A stretch of 34,857 nt of DNA. It comes from an uncultured Pelagibacteraceae bacterium (GTDB lineage Bacteria > Pseudomonadota > Alphaproteobacteria > Pelagibacterales > Pelagibacteraceae). A program made the translations under genes and the position numbers. The stretch covers positions 1 through 34,857 of the forward strand of contig CACFOR010000007.1 of assembly GCA_902567785.1 (NCBI GenBank), in the 5' to 3' direction. Below are positions 24,766-32,898 of this stretch, piece by piece. The notes under the pieces were generated by a model, which was given only the letters and a program-made list of their open reading frames with translations, did not search any database and was not told the origin of the DNA. Each line of letters opens with the position of its first letter. Position 1 is the first letter of the stretch.

Positions 24766-25482
24766 ATGATTAAAAAAAACAAAATTGTAGTTACCGGTGG
24801 ATCAGGAAGATTTGCACAAAGTTTAAAGAAAATTAAAAATAAATATAATTTTATTTATCCAAGTAAAAAAAAACTAAATATAACAAAAATAAAAAGCATT
24901 ATAAATTTTTTAAAAAAAACAAAACCAAAGTCAGTTTTGCATCTTGCTGGTTTATCTAGACCAATGATCATTCATGAAAAAAAAATTAATAAAAGTATTG
25001 ATTTAAATATAATTGGTACATCAAACTTAGTTAAGGCATGCTCAAAGCTAAAAATAAAATTAATATATTTTTCAACTAGCTATGTTTATCCAGGAAGGAA
25101 AGGAAATTACAAAGAATCTGACCCGGTGTTTCCGTGGAACAATTATGCCTGGTCGAAACTCGGAGGTGAATGTGCGGTTCAAATGTATAAAAATTCACTA
25201 ATTCTCAGAGTTTGTATGACTGAAAAACCTTTTATTCACAAAAAAGCTTTTGCAAATGTTAAGTTGAATTTTATTTTTCATGATGAGTTAGCAAAAATTT
25301 TAATGAAAATTCTTCATAGAAAAGGAATTATTAATATTGGGGGTCAAACTAAAACTGTTTATAACTTTGCTAAAAAATACAATCCCAAAGTAAAAAAAAT
25401 ATTTAATAATAATAAAAAAATAAATGCATTTCCTATGAATCCTTATATGAACTTATCAAAACTAAATAAAATGATAAAATAG
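24766..25482 (+). CDS. dTDP-4-dehydrorhamnose reductase-like sugar-nucleotide SDR (short)
   Basis: A 238-residue SDR with the Rossmann start IVVTGGSGRFAQSL, LNITK and VLHLAGLSRP (strand-4 region), FSTSYVYPGRKGNYKESDPVFPWNNYAWSKLGGE with the catalytic Thr/Ser, Tyr and Lys (YAWSK), and LILRVCMTEKPF. Position between rmlA and rmlC implies the RmlD step, NADPH reduction of the 4-keto sugar. It is shorter than usual RmlD (~290-300), with a reduced C-terminal substrate domain. The product could therefore be dTDP-L-rhamnose or another 6-deoxyhexose such as 6-deoxy-talose. Confidence 0.75.
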   Translation: MIKKNKIVVTGGSGRFAQSLKKIKNKYNFIYPSKKKLNITKIKSIINFLKKTKPKSVLHLAGLSRPMIIHEKKINKSIDLNIIGTSNLVKACSKLKIKLIYFSTSYVYPGRKGNYKESDPVFPWNNYAWSKLGGECAVQMYKNSLILRVCMTEKPFIHKKAFANVKLNFIFHDELAKILMKILHRKGIINIGGQTKTVYNFAKKYNPKVKKIFNNNKKINAFPMNPYMNLSKLNKMIK

Positions 25483-25485
25483 TCT

Positions 25486-26022
25486 ATGAAAATAGTCGAT
25501 ACTAATATTAAAGGTTTAAAAGTTATTATCCAGAAAAAACATGGTGATCCAAGAGGTTACTTGAGAGAAACCTACAGAAAAAAAATAATTAAATGGAATA
25601 ATTTAATTTTTGATTACGCTACCACGTCAAAAAAAAACGTTCTCCGAGGTTTTCATTTTCAAACTAAATTTAAACAAGCAAAATTTGTGAGTGTTCTAAA
25701 AGGAAAAATTTTAGATTGTGTAATAGATCTTAGAAAAAACTCAAAAACATTTGGTAAAAGCTTTTGCATTGAACTATCTGAAAAAAATTGTAAATCTTTA
25801 TACATTCCCGAAGGTTTTGCCCATGCTTACTATAGCTTTTCTAATTTAAATATAATTTATTATAAATTATCAAATTATTATTACCCTAAATATGAGGATG
25901 GAATTATATGGAAAGATATTTCTGTTAAAAAAAAATGGCCAACCAAAAGACCGATTGTATCAAAAAAGGATCAAAAATTAAGAACTTTAAATAACTTTAT
26001 AAAAATATTTAAAGGACTCTAA
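25486..26022 (+). CDS. rfbC: dTDP-4-dehydrorhamnose 3,5-epimerase
   Basis: A 178-residue cupin-fold epimerase. It has GDPRGYLRETYRKK, TSKKNVLRGFHFQTKFKQAKFVSVLKGKILDCVIDLRKNSKTFGK with the catalytic His in RGFHFQ, IPEGFAHAYYSFSNLNIIYYKLSNYY and DGIIWKD. It acts between RfbB and the RmlD-like reductase to set the L-configuration. It lies 3 bp after the reductase and its 3' end overlaps the convergent DUF4422 gene by 4 nt, closing the plus-strand set. Confidence 0.94.
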   Translation: MKIVDTNIKGLKVIIQKKHGDPRGYLRETYRKKIIKWNNLIFDYATTSKKNVLRGFHFQTKFKQAKFVSVLKGKILDCVIDLRKNSKTFGKSFCIELSEKNCKSLYIPEGFAHAYYSFSNLNIIYYKLSNYYYPKYEDGIIWKDISVKKKWPTKRPIVSKKDQKLRTLNNFIKIFKGL

Positions 26023-26840
26023 CTTAAGTCTTTTCTTATATCGTGAAAAATTATTGGCATAATTGTGCTTTTTGTATTTTTTTTAAACCAATAAGGCATA
26101 AATCTTTCAGCAAGAAAAGTATATATTCTTATTTTTCCAAAACCTTTTAAATTTTCGAAACCAAATAATTTTTCACATTTTTCCAACCAAGGAAAAAGAT
26201 CATCATAATATTCTTTTAACTTATTTTTGGATTTGCAAATAAACATATTATGAGGGCTAAATGATACCTCTTTATTGACAAATTTTTTAAAGTCATCTTT
26301 GTTTTTATCATCTAATAAATTTATTGCATTTAGTAAATTATTCTCTCCATGCATTAAATCAAAATGAAAATTTATATTCCTTTTTTTTTTACTTAATATT
26401 AATGCTGGATTTTTCATGATAATCCTTGATCCCTTTTTAATAAATTTCATTGCTTTAAAATTATTAGTATAAATAGGTACACCTAATATAGAATCATATT
26501 CTTCATAATTTTTTGGTACATCTTTTAAAACTTGTGATGGCAAGCTTTCTATGTTTATGTTTTTTATATCATGATCTTTAATACTCCAAAATTTTCTATA
26601 CTGACAAAATCCTATCCAACCATCGTCTAATTTATCTAGATAATTTTTCCATATCCAATAATGAAATGTATATTCACCATAATTTTTGTTTTTTTTAGAA
26701 ATATTTTTTCCGGATTTATCTGAAAACCATTCTTTATTAAAGGAATTGTCTCCTAGACCAACTGGTAAATATCCTAAATTTCTTATAAATCCATAATGAT
26801 TTGGATCCAAAGTTATACAAAACATCGTTAATTTTCTCAT
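26019..26840 (-). CDS. DUF4422-like glycan-biosynthesis protein
   Basis: A 273-residue soluble protein with YGEYTFHYWIWKNYLDKLDDGWIGFCQYRKFW, resembling the DUF4422 core (HYWxWKN...IGxxxYRRY) found in capsule and LPS clusters and thought to be a glycosyltransferase. SPHNMFICKSK and ERFMPYWFKKN near the C-terminus also fit. Catalysis is unproven. It is the last gene of the minus-strand GT39-GT61-DUF4422 group, 2 bp after the GT61 gene. The coding strand carries an A10 run (plus-strand T10 at 26381-26390). Confidence 0.65.
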   Translation of the reverse strand: MRKLTMFCITLDPNHYGFIRNLGYLPVGLGDNSFNKEWFSDKSGKNISKKNKNYGEYTFHYWIWKNYLDKLDDGWIGFCQYRKFWSIKDHDIKNINIESLPSQVLKDVPKNYEEYDSILGVPIYTNNFKAMKFIKKGSRIIMKNPALILSKKKRNINFHFDLMHGENNLLNAINLLDDKNKDDFKKFVNKEVSFSPHNMFICKSKNKLKEYYDDLFPWLEKCEKLFGFENLKGFGKIRIYTFLAERFMPYWFKKNTKSTIMPIIFHDIRKDLS

Positions 26841-26842
26841 TT

Positions 26843-27964
26843 TTAGCTCTCTATCTTTTTTATTAATTCTTTAATTGGTATTTGGTGACTTCCTTGTTGA
26901 TTTGGAAAATCAATTTTATATATCTGTTTAGAATCTACAATTATTGGATCGTAATTTAAATTATTTTTTTTAGAAATATTTTTTATTGAATCGCCTGAAG
27001 TTGGACTTCTTAATTCTACAACTTTTGTACCAGGTTTACAAAAAACTAAATTTGCAAATCCTGCTCCATGTAAACCTACTACACATTTTGCATTATAAAA
27101 CAAATTTACCTGTTCTTTAAAACTTATATTGTGTAGTTTTACGGGAGTAAAATTATTTTTCACCAATTCTTTTTTGACATCATCTTCGTTAGCTATTGTT
27201 CTTTGAGGTTTTTTATTTGTTTCTATGCTTCTGTCTATATAAATTTTATTTTCTCCTTGTTTTTCAGTAACTATATTTGGTTTTATAAAACTATCCCTTA
27301 ACCACTTTGCTATCCAAGCAGGTTGATTATTATTATCGACCGAAGCATTTCCGCTAACAACGACTGGATGATCAGTTACTATTAAATCTTTAGTTGTTAT
27401 ATGTCTGAATTTTTCACTCGATAACCTTTTGCTTTGAGGAATATTTAAATAATTTAGAGTTTCAATTTGAAACTTCTTGGATAAATTGGGAAGTAAAAAA
27501 AAATCTACGTCATTTAATTTAATTGTTTTGCTGCACAAAAATAGTCTGGGTAATACATCAAATAACCAATGCCAATAACTTTCGTTTCCTCCTCCACCCG
27601 TTAATAAAGACAATGTGATTCCATTCAGTTTTTTTATCTTTCTTGGTGTACCTTTTTCAAAAACTATATTATCGTTTGCTTGTGAGTTATACATTTGGGA
27701 ATCTTTAAAATATCTGTGTTGAAAAGATGGGCCTTCAATTATTTTTTTATCAAGTATAACGGCAGTATCATGAATACGATCAGTATATAATCTTCCATCA
27801 ATAATTTTATATACTTTATATTTTAAAATTTTTTCTACATCTATCGTATTAATTTTAATTCTATTATCATTATCAGCTTGAATTATACCTTCTATTTTAC
27901 CATGTATTTTTAAAAAGACAGAATAAGATATATTTTTAAATATTTTTTGTAATAATTTTCTCAT
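26843..27964 (-). CDS. Glycosyltransferase family 61 protein
   Basis: A 373-residue GT61 (DUF563) protein: SYWHWLFDVLPRLFLCSK, KIYIDRSIETNKKPQRTIANEDDV, and the C-terminal VGLHGAGFANLVFCKPGTKVVELRSP, which holds the family's HGA motif. Bacterial members transfer pentoses or other sugars in O-antigen or capsule assembly. Its ATG overlaps the GT39-like stop by 4 nt, and DUF4422 follows after 2 bp, so the three act as one unit. The N-terminal ~60 residues are not conserved to my eye. Confidence 0.88.
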   Translation of the reverse strand: MRKLLQKIFKNISYSVFLKIHGKIEGIIQADNDNRIKINTIDVEKILKYKVYKIIDGRLYTDRIHDTAVILDKKIIEGPSFQHRYFKDSQMYNSQANDNIVFEKGTPRKIKKLNGITLSLLTGGGGNESYWHWLFDVLPRLFLCSKTIKLNDVDFFLLPNLSKKFQIETLNYLNIPQSKRLSSEKFRHITTKDLIVTDHPVVVSGNASVDNNNQPAWIAKWLRDSFIKPNIVTEKQGENKIYIDRSIETNKKPQRTIANEDDVKKELVKNNFTPVKLHNISFKEQVNLFYNAKCVVGLHGAGFANLVFCKPGTKVVELRSPTSGDSIKNISKKNNLNYDPIIVDSKQIYKIDFPNQQGSHQIPIKELIKKIES

Positions 27965-29541
27965 ATATTTTTTCTTCTAATAAGCGAAAGATTTAAACCC
28001 ATTCTTTCTACTGAAGATATAGTTGTGCCAGTAAACTCCTCGTAACAAGTTTTAAAATCATCTTTATTTGGATCTACATAAACTCTATTTGTCATCATTA
28101 TATAATCATAATTATCTTCTAAAGGTACGATTGTTATATTTTTAAATTTATATTTTTTTAAAACATATTTTATGTGACCTTTACCCAAGCCGCAAAGTGC
28201 TATTTTTTTATGCTTATCTTTTTCAAATTGTGTTTTTTTAAGTAACTCTATGATAGAAGTTGAAAAATAATCACTTTCAAATTTTTTATCTGTTTCAGAA
28301 AATTTTCCACTAAAAGAATTTAAATATGTATACTGGTATGGGGTTAATGAAAAAAAATTGTATAAAGAATATATAAATAATATAGATAATAAAACCGACA
28401 AAATCTTATTTATTTTATACTTCATATTTTCTAATAAATAAAAAATTATGATTCCGGGTAATATACTTAGATATGGGATTAAATATAAAAATAGTCTTAA
28501 ATTATCATAAATAGAATAGGGAGAAACTAGCAAAATTAAATTTGGAAAAGTTATAATAAAAATTATCAAAAGTATTTTATAATAAAAATTATTAAATACT
28601 TCTTTAAAATAAATTGATTTAGCTGTTGAAATTATTAAAAATAAAAAATAACTTAAAATTAAATACTCTGGCAATTTGTAAAAAAGAAAAATTAAAATGT
28701 AGTTTGCTGGTGGATTTGCTGTGTCAAAAACTACCCCATTAATCAGTCCTTTGGGAACGCCAAATGAAAAATTAAAGCTTTCATAAAAAAACTGAAAAGG
28801 CAATATAAGTATGTTTGGATATACCTCTGGCCAACAAATTATTAAAATAACATATGCAATAAATATTGATATTAGAATATCTTTTATAAACCTGTTTATT
28901 AATATTTTTTTTTTACATATTTTTCTTTGATAAAAAGAATCAATTAATAAAAAAATAAAAATTGGAATTATTGTAACAAAAAAAGAAACTCTAACACTTA
29001 AACCCAAGCCAAATAATAAACCTATAAAAATTACAAATCTTTTTTTTTTGTTTTCAAGATGATGATATTTAAAGTACTTTATTAAGGAATAACTCATCCA
29101 AACATTACAAAAAGCCCAGATTATATCTCTAGTACTAATTGCCATATGACCAAAAAAAATAGGGTTAAAAAAACTAATAATAAAAACAATGTAACCGATT
29201 TTTTTATTAAAAAGTTCTCTTGCTATTTTCGAAACCCCAAAAATTGTACTGATACCAATAAATGTATTTAATATATGTAAAGTTTCTATTTCAAAATTTT
29301 TTGGAAATAATTGCGTAATAAACATTACAACAACTGAATATGTTCCTGGATATAGTCTGATATAAAAACTAAACGGATCTGATTGGTAATCCTGTAATCC
29401 TAATGAAAAAAAATACTTTAAACGTAATTTACCCATTTGAATTGTTGTACTTTCATCCCAACCAATTCCAATAATAATTGCTGAATATAGAGAGAATAAA
29501 ACTAATGAGTATAAAAAAACGTTAATGTAAATTTTTTTCAT
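27961..29541 (-). CDS. GT39/ArnT-like integral membrane glycosyltransferase
   Basis: A 526-residue GT-C type protein with around a dozen hydrophobic segments. The first periplasmic loop contains GWDES (Asp29-Glu30), the acidic pair that is catalytic in ArnT/PMT enzymes, followed by FYIRLYPGTYSVV. The DE motif, ISTRDIIWAF and the topology suggest transfer of a sugar from a polyprenyl-phosphate donor on the periplasmic side. The C-terminal ~130 residues (after residue ~400) are mostly soluble. Hydrophobicity explains several T10 runs in the plus-strand sequence (28905-28914, 29040-29049). Confidence 0.78.
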   Translation of the reverse strand: MKKIYINVFLYSLVLFSLYSAIIIGIGWDESTTIQMGKLRLKYFFSLGLQDYQSDPFSFYIRLYPGTYSVVVMFITQLFPKNFEIETLHILNTFIGISTIFGVSKIARELFNKKIGYIVFIISFFNPIFFGHMAISTRDIIWAFCNVWMSYSLIKYFKYHHLENKKKRFVIFIGLLFGLGLSVRVSFFVTIIPIFIFLLIDSFYQRKICKKKILINRFIKDILISIFIAYVILIICWPEVYPNILILPFQFFYESFNFSFGVPKGLINGVVFDTANPPANYILIFLFYKLPEYLILSYFLFLIISTAKSIYFKEVFNNFYYKILLIIFIITFPNLILLVSPYSIYDNLRLFLYLIPYLSILPGIIIFYLLENMKYKINKILSVLLSILFIYSLYNFFSLTPYQYTYLNSFSGKFSETDKKFESDYFSTSIIELLKKTQFEKDKHKKIALCGLGKGHIKYVLKKYKFKNITIVPLEDNYDYIMMTNRVYVDPNKDDFKTCYEEFTGTTISSVERMGLNLSLIRRKNI

Positions 29542-29561
29542 TTCAAACTTTGAGCAATATT

Positions 29562-29888
29562 TTAAAGTTTGCTTTTATCTATTTCTTTAAATTCTTCCTT
29601 AATTTTTAAATATAATTTAAATAAAAGTATTTTATCTTGCTCGCTAATCAAATTTTCCTGTTCTAAACTTTTTTCTAATTCCAATCTTATTTTATCTCTA
29701 ATTTCAAATCTTGTATCTCTGTCTCCAACACCTAGAATTTTATCAATGCTTTCTAACCTATCAGATAAAATCATATTAAATATAAAATTAATTATAAGTA
29801 TGATTGCAATTGATATTGAAAATAACTTTATAAAAAAAAATTTTAAACTACTATTAGATGGGTTTCTATTTTGGTTTTTATTATCCAT
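29562..29888 (-). CDS. Small membrane protein of unknown function
   Basis: A 108-residue protein: a polar N-terminus (MDNKNQNRNPSNSS), a hydrophobic helix at ~18-44, then a charged helical region rich in Glu, Lys and Asp (SLEQENLISEQDKILLFKLYLK). I recognise no family. The opposite strand is also open over nearly the same span, but the polar/hydrophobic/charged order of this frame and its place 20 bp before the GT39-like gene favour it. It may be an accessory subunit of that enzyme, which is inference. Confidence 0.55.
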   Translation of the reverse strand: MDNKNQNRNPSNSSLKFFFIKLFSISIAIILIINFIFNMILSDRLESIDKILGVGDRDTRFEIRDKIRLELEKSLEQENLISEQDKILLFKLYLKIKEEFKEIDKSKL

Positions 29889-29908
29889 TTAAATTCTTTT
29901 TTAAAGTA

Positions 29909-29922
29909 AGTTATATATAACT
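29909..29922. repeat. 14-bp perfect palindrome
   Basis: AGTTATATATAACT is a perfect inverted repeat between the tRNA gene and the small membrane-protein gene. It could be an operator or part of a weak terminator, but it contains only two G/C pairs and AT-rich DNA makes such palindromes easily. Confidence 0.3.
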
Positions 29923-29963
29923 AGCAATTAAAATGAAATGAATATTTAGTTTTAGTCTTTATT

Positions 29964-30040
29964 TGGTAGCGGGAGTCAGAGTCGAACTGACGACCTCCGG
30001 CTTATGAGTCCGGCGCTCTAACCAACTGAGCTATCCCGCC
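29964..30040 (-). tRNA. tRNA-Met (anticodon CAU)
   Basis: Minus-strand cloverleaf of 77 nt with an encoded CCA. Acceptor arms are GGCGGGA and UCCCGCU (G1-U72 wobble), D-arm GCUC...GAGC, anticodon loop CUCAUAA, T-loop UUCGACU closed by GUCAG/CUGAC. The anticodon stem CCGGA/GCCGG has an A31-G39 mismatch. G1-U72 rather than C1-A72 argues against the initiator. CAU could also be tRNA-Ile2, read as lysidine after TilS modification; elongator Met is my preference. It sits inside the polysaccharide gene region. Confidence 0.92.
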
Positions 30041-30056
30041 TTTTAATTTATGTTGA

Positions 30057-30084
30057 TATATAATACTTTTTATTAATGAAGCAA
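30057..30084 (-). promoter_or_regulatory. Candidate promoter of the tRNA gene
   Basis: On the minus strand, TTGCTT (30084-30079) and TATATA (30062-30057) are separated by 16 bp, and the mature tRNA begins 16 nt further on, a suitable distance for a sigma-70 type start. AT-richness makes false matches common. Confidence 0.4.
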
Positions 30085-30102
30085 TCAATAATTTTACTTA
30101 TC

Positions 30103-30540
30103 TTACTTTTTAATTTTTATCTTTCCTTCATCAACCTCATTGAATTTAGTTTTATCAAGCAAAGGATTAAAAGGACCTTGTTTAATTTCTATAAGTGAAC
30201 ATTTTTTTAATACTTTAAAACCATGTGAACCTTCAATGATAATAGCAATACTATTTTTTTTTAATATTTTGCTGAATAAGTATTTTTTATTATTTGTATA
30301 AAAGTCAATTCTTAAAACCCCTTTTTTAACAAAAAGCACTTCGGCTGTTTTGTTTATTTTTCTTAAATAATTTCTATGAGTATGTGGTTTTATAATATGA
30401 TTTTGCGCATGATTCATGAAGCCCAATTGTATAGAAAAAAAATCAGGCGTAATAAAATTTATACCACCTTTTTTTTCATATTTTTTTTCATTCAAAATTA
30501 TTGCTAATATTTTTTTTTTATAAACTATTTTTTCAACCAT
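30103..30540 (-). CDS. Cupin-fold protein, glycan-cluster type
   Basis: A 145-residue protein with a cupin-like pattern: NHIIKPHTHRNYLRKINKTAEVLFVKKGVLRIDFY (His-x-His, a later Glu, then Gly) and a second motif around EGSHGFKVLKK, enough for a metal-binding jelly roll. Similar proteins occur beside sugar-nucleotide and methyltransferase genes, sometimes as sugar isomerases or carbohydrate-binding proteins; the role here is unknown. It stands alone, 62 bp from the tRNA and 166 bp from the divergent DUF6165 gene. A plus-strand T10 run (30510-30519) lies close to its start. Confidence 0.6.
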   Translation of the reverse strand: MVEKIVYKKKILAIILNEKKYEKKGGINFITPDFFSIQLGFMNHAQNHIIKPHTHRNYLRKINKTAEVLFVKKGVLRIDFYTNNKKYLFSKILKKNSIAIIIEGSHGFKVLKKCSLIEIKQGPFNPLLDKTKFNEVDEGKIKIKK

Positions 30541-30706
30541 AAATTTAAACCATTTTCATATCAAAATAACTCAATATTTATTATCAACTTTTTTATCTTT
30601 TCGACATAAATAGATACTAATACATTAATTATCAGGAAGTTAAAATTAAGTAAATTTAAATTAAGTAGACTTAAAGGCATTTTTTTTGGTATTAAAGTAA
30701 ATAAAA
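30541..30706. other. Divergent intergenic region
   Basis: This 166-bp spacer between the cupin and DUF6165 genes should carry both promoters. Two copies of AAATTAAGTA (30643-30652, 30658-30667) are 15 bp apart, and TTAAAGG lies ~30 bp before the DUF6165 ATG. No clear hairpin, promoter pair or RNA is visible. Confidence 0.35.
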
Positions 30707-31087
30707 ATGAAAAAAATCTATACAGAAACTTCAGTGGGTGAAATAATTGATAAAATCACAATTTTGGAAATTAAAAAAAAAAGAATTTCTGATAAAAAAA
30801 GTCTCTCTCAAATCAACAAAGAATATTCAGTACTTAAAAGTACGATTAGAAAAAATATAAAAATTAACACAAAATTAAGGAAATTGTGGAAAAATTTAAA
30901 AGATACAAATCTTAAAATATGGGAAATGGAAGATCAAAAAAGATATACTCAAAAATATTTAGAAAGTCTTTCGAAATTAGCAAAGGACGTTTATAAATTT
31001 AACGACCAGAGGGCAAATATAAAATCAAAAATAAATAAAATTACCAAATCAAACTTGAGAGAAATAAAAAGGTACGCTAAATATTAG
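30707..31087 (+). CDS. DUF6165 family protein (copy 2)
   Basis: A 126-residue, Lys-rich helical protein, clearly paralogous to the product of 12945-13346: both share VGEIIDKITILEIK-type starts, NLKIWEMEDQKR in the middle and YKFNDQRANIKSKIN...SNLREIKRY at the end. Copy 2 is richer in Lys and Arg, matching the AT-rich island it lies in. Function is unknown. A TIGR04325-like methyltransferase gene starts 4 bp after its stop, so the two are probably cotranscribed. Confidence 0.8.
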   Translation: MKKIYTETSVGEIIDKITILEIKKKRISDKKSLSQINKEYSVLKSTIRKNIKINTKLRKLWKNLKDTNLKIWEMEDQKRYTQKYLESLSKLAKDVYKFNDQRANIKSKINKITKSNLREIKRYAKY

Positions 31088-31091
31088 TTTA

Positions 31092-31832
31092 ATGAAAATT
31101 AAACTTTTTAAATTTTTAGAAAAAAATCATACTTCTGAATATGGGAAAAAATTTTTTTCTTTTGGTGCAGCAAAAACTCATTCGGACAAGATTAGTACTT
31201 ATTTTGATAAAAGATTCACAGCATTTGAGGGACCAAATAAAGTTGAACTATCAGATAGATTTTATGTTGCATCTATTTTGGCAACATTAGTAAATAAAAA
31301 AAAACCAAATATTTTGGATATAGGTGGCGGTCCTAATCCAATCTACAGTTATATCAAAAAGTCTACAAATATCACCACAAAATGTTTTGTTTTGGATACA
31401 AGCAAGTTGGTAAAGATAATTAAAAATAAAATACCAAAAAAATTTAAAACAGATATTAAATATATCGTCTCGTTAAATGAAATTAAATTAAAATATTTAG
31501 ATATAGTCTATTTCAATAGCTCCTTGCAGTACTTAGAAAATTATGAACTAATAATTAAAAAAGTAAGCAAATATAAACCTAGATATATTCTTGTCAGTTA
31601 CACTCCATTACACTTTGAAAATAAAAACTACTATTCAGTGCAGTATGGTATACCTGGTAGTACACATCCTATAATTTTTTTTTCTGTAAAAAAATTAAAA
31701 AAACTATTATCAGTCTATAATTATAAATCTATATATGAAAATAAATATATAAATAATAATCAAAAATATACATCTCTAGGATCAAGTAATTTTTTCTATG
31801 GTGATATTTTATTCAGAAAGCGTGGCAATTAA
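31092..31832 (+). CDS. SAM-dependent methyltransferase, TIGR04325-like
   Basis: A 246-residue class I methyltransferase. The SAM-binding motif I is ILDIGGGPNPIYSYI, with VLDTSKL as the acidic strand-2 residue, DIVYFNSSLQYLENYELI (strand 4/5) and ILVSYTPLHFENKNYYSVQYGIPGSTHPIIFFS, which resembles the TIGR04325 putative-methyltransferase family of LPS/O-antigen loci. The acceptor is probably a sugar or lipid-linked glycan; this is inferred. It follows the DUF6165 gene by 4 bp and converges on the GT9-like gene with a 3-bp gap. Confidence 0.75.
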   Translation: MKIKLFKFLEKNHTSEYGKKFFSFGAAKTHSDKISTYFDKRFTAFEGPNKVELSDRFYVASILATLVNKKKPNILDIGGGPNPIYSYIKKSTNITTKCFVLDTSKLVKIIKNKIPKKFKTDIKYIVSLNEIKLKYLDIVYFNSSLQYLENYELIIKKVSKYKPRYILVSYTPLHFENKNYYSVQYGIPGSTHPIIFFSVKKLKKLLSVYNYKSIYENKYINNNQKYTSLGSSNFFYGDILFRKRGN

Positions 31833-31835
31833 AAA

Positions 31836-32771
31836 TTAATTGCTGTTATATAAGATTTTAAAAAATTTTTCGAAGTGAACTTGGTAGTAAAAATCATATG
31901 CACTCTTCCCATGCACTTGTCTGGCTGGGAAATGTGGACAAGCTTCTAAAAGTCTTGGGACTTTTAGTCCTTCAGCAATATCTATACCTAAGGATGAATT
32001 TCCAACAAAAAGCTTGCTCGATTTAACTATCATTGCCATTTCTAAAAAATCTTTACAGTCATAAAATTCTAAATTATTAATTTCTTTTTTTAAATCTTCG
32101 TACTCATCTCTTGTGCCTATATATAAAAGATCTTTATAATTTTCTAAAAAATTATAATTTATAAACTGATTTCTATACCGAGGTGACCTGAGAATTGTAA
32201 TTTTGTTATTAATTTTACCATGCGGCTGAACATTTAAATACGGTTCATCTATATTCGGTTGTATACCTGCTATTTGAAAACCATATCTTAAATTGTCAAA
32301 AAGTAAATTAATTGGAAGTTCTCTTATGATATCGAAATTTATATCAATATGGTTTTTATTATATACTTCAACTTTGCTAATATATTTTTGTGATCTTAAT
32401 AAAGGTGACAACATATTAAAGATTTTTTCATTTATAAAAACATTTCCACCCTGGTGTCGGTGATGTTGTGCATTGAGTGGTTTATCAACTCCTATATAAA
32501 AATTACATTTATGTGTTTTTGACAATTCTTTTATTACAGGTAAAACATTAATAATATCTCCAATATGTCCGGAATGAAGAAAAGATAATTCTTTTTTTTT
32601 ATTAATTACGTTTTGTATTTCGTTAATATAATTTTCGTATTTTGTTTTAAAAATTTTAGAACTTTTATTAATACTCTCTATACTTTTGTATTGCTGGTAG
32701 TTTTCTTTATTTGTAAATTTATACCAATATCTTTTAAAAAGATTACGTAAAGTTTTTTTATCTACTTGCAT
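31836..32771 (-). CDS. GT9-like glycosyltransferase (heptosyltransferase-type)
   Basis: A 311-residue GT-B-like protein with a ~55-residue Lys/Tyr-rich N-terminal extension, then LSFLHSGHIGDIINVLPVIKELSK, the GT9-type acceptor-side loop, and a C-terminal SKLFVGNSSLGIDIAEGLKVPRLLEA in place of the usual ANDTGPAHIA, so the D-T-G-P-A-H motif is altered (GNSSLGIDIAE). It may use a different donor or be a divergent family branch. It is transcribed alone on the minus strand, convergent with the methyltransferase gene. Confidence 0.72.
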   Translation of the reverse strand: MQVDKKTLRNLFKRYWYKFTNKENYQQYKSIESINKSSKIFKTKYENYINEIQNVINKKKELSFLHSGHIGDIINVLPVIKELSKTHKCNFYIGVDKPLNAQHHRHQGGNVFINEKIFNMLSPLLRSQKYISKVEVYNKNHIDINFDIIRELPINLLFDNLRYGFQIAGIQPNIDEPYLNVQPHGKINNKITILRSPRYRNQFINYNFLENYKDLLYIGTRDEYEDLKKEINNLEFYDCKDFLEMAMIVKSSKLFVGNSSLGIDIAEGLKVPRLLEACPHFPARQVHGKSAYDFYYQVHFEKFFKILYNSN

Positions 32772-32898
32772 TTTTAAAGCACCTTACAATATTTTTTATT
32801 TTCTATACAATAAAAGTATTATCTAAAAGCACCAAAAGTTATCTTATAGTTAACTTAAAGGGCGACTGATAGTCATATACTCCATTTTTCATATCTGG
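32772..32898. other. Spacer between GT9-like and FkbM genes
   Basis: This 127-bp gap on the minus-strand run contains no open frame of note. AAAGCACC appears twice (near 32777 and 32827) and GACTGATAGTC near 32863 could form a 4-bp hairpin. I see no convincing terminator or promoter. Confidence 0.35.

Noticed and set aside
29569-29892. Plus-strand frame opposite the small membrane protein gene
   Set aside because: Ser/Leu/Ile-rich mirror of a charged helical protein with no family features; the minus-strand frame fits the operon direction better.
29941-30100. Integrated element next to the tRNA
   Set aside because: No integrase, no second copy of the tRNA 3' end and no mobile genes were found in the window.
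32860-32878. Terminator near GACTGATAGTC
   Set aside because: The stem is only four base pairs with a three-base loop and lacks a following T-run on the coding strand.
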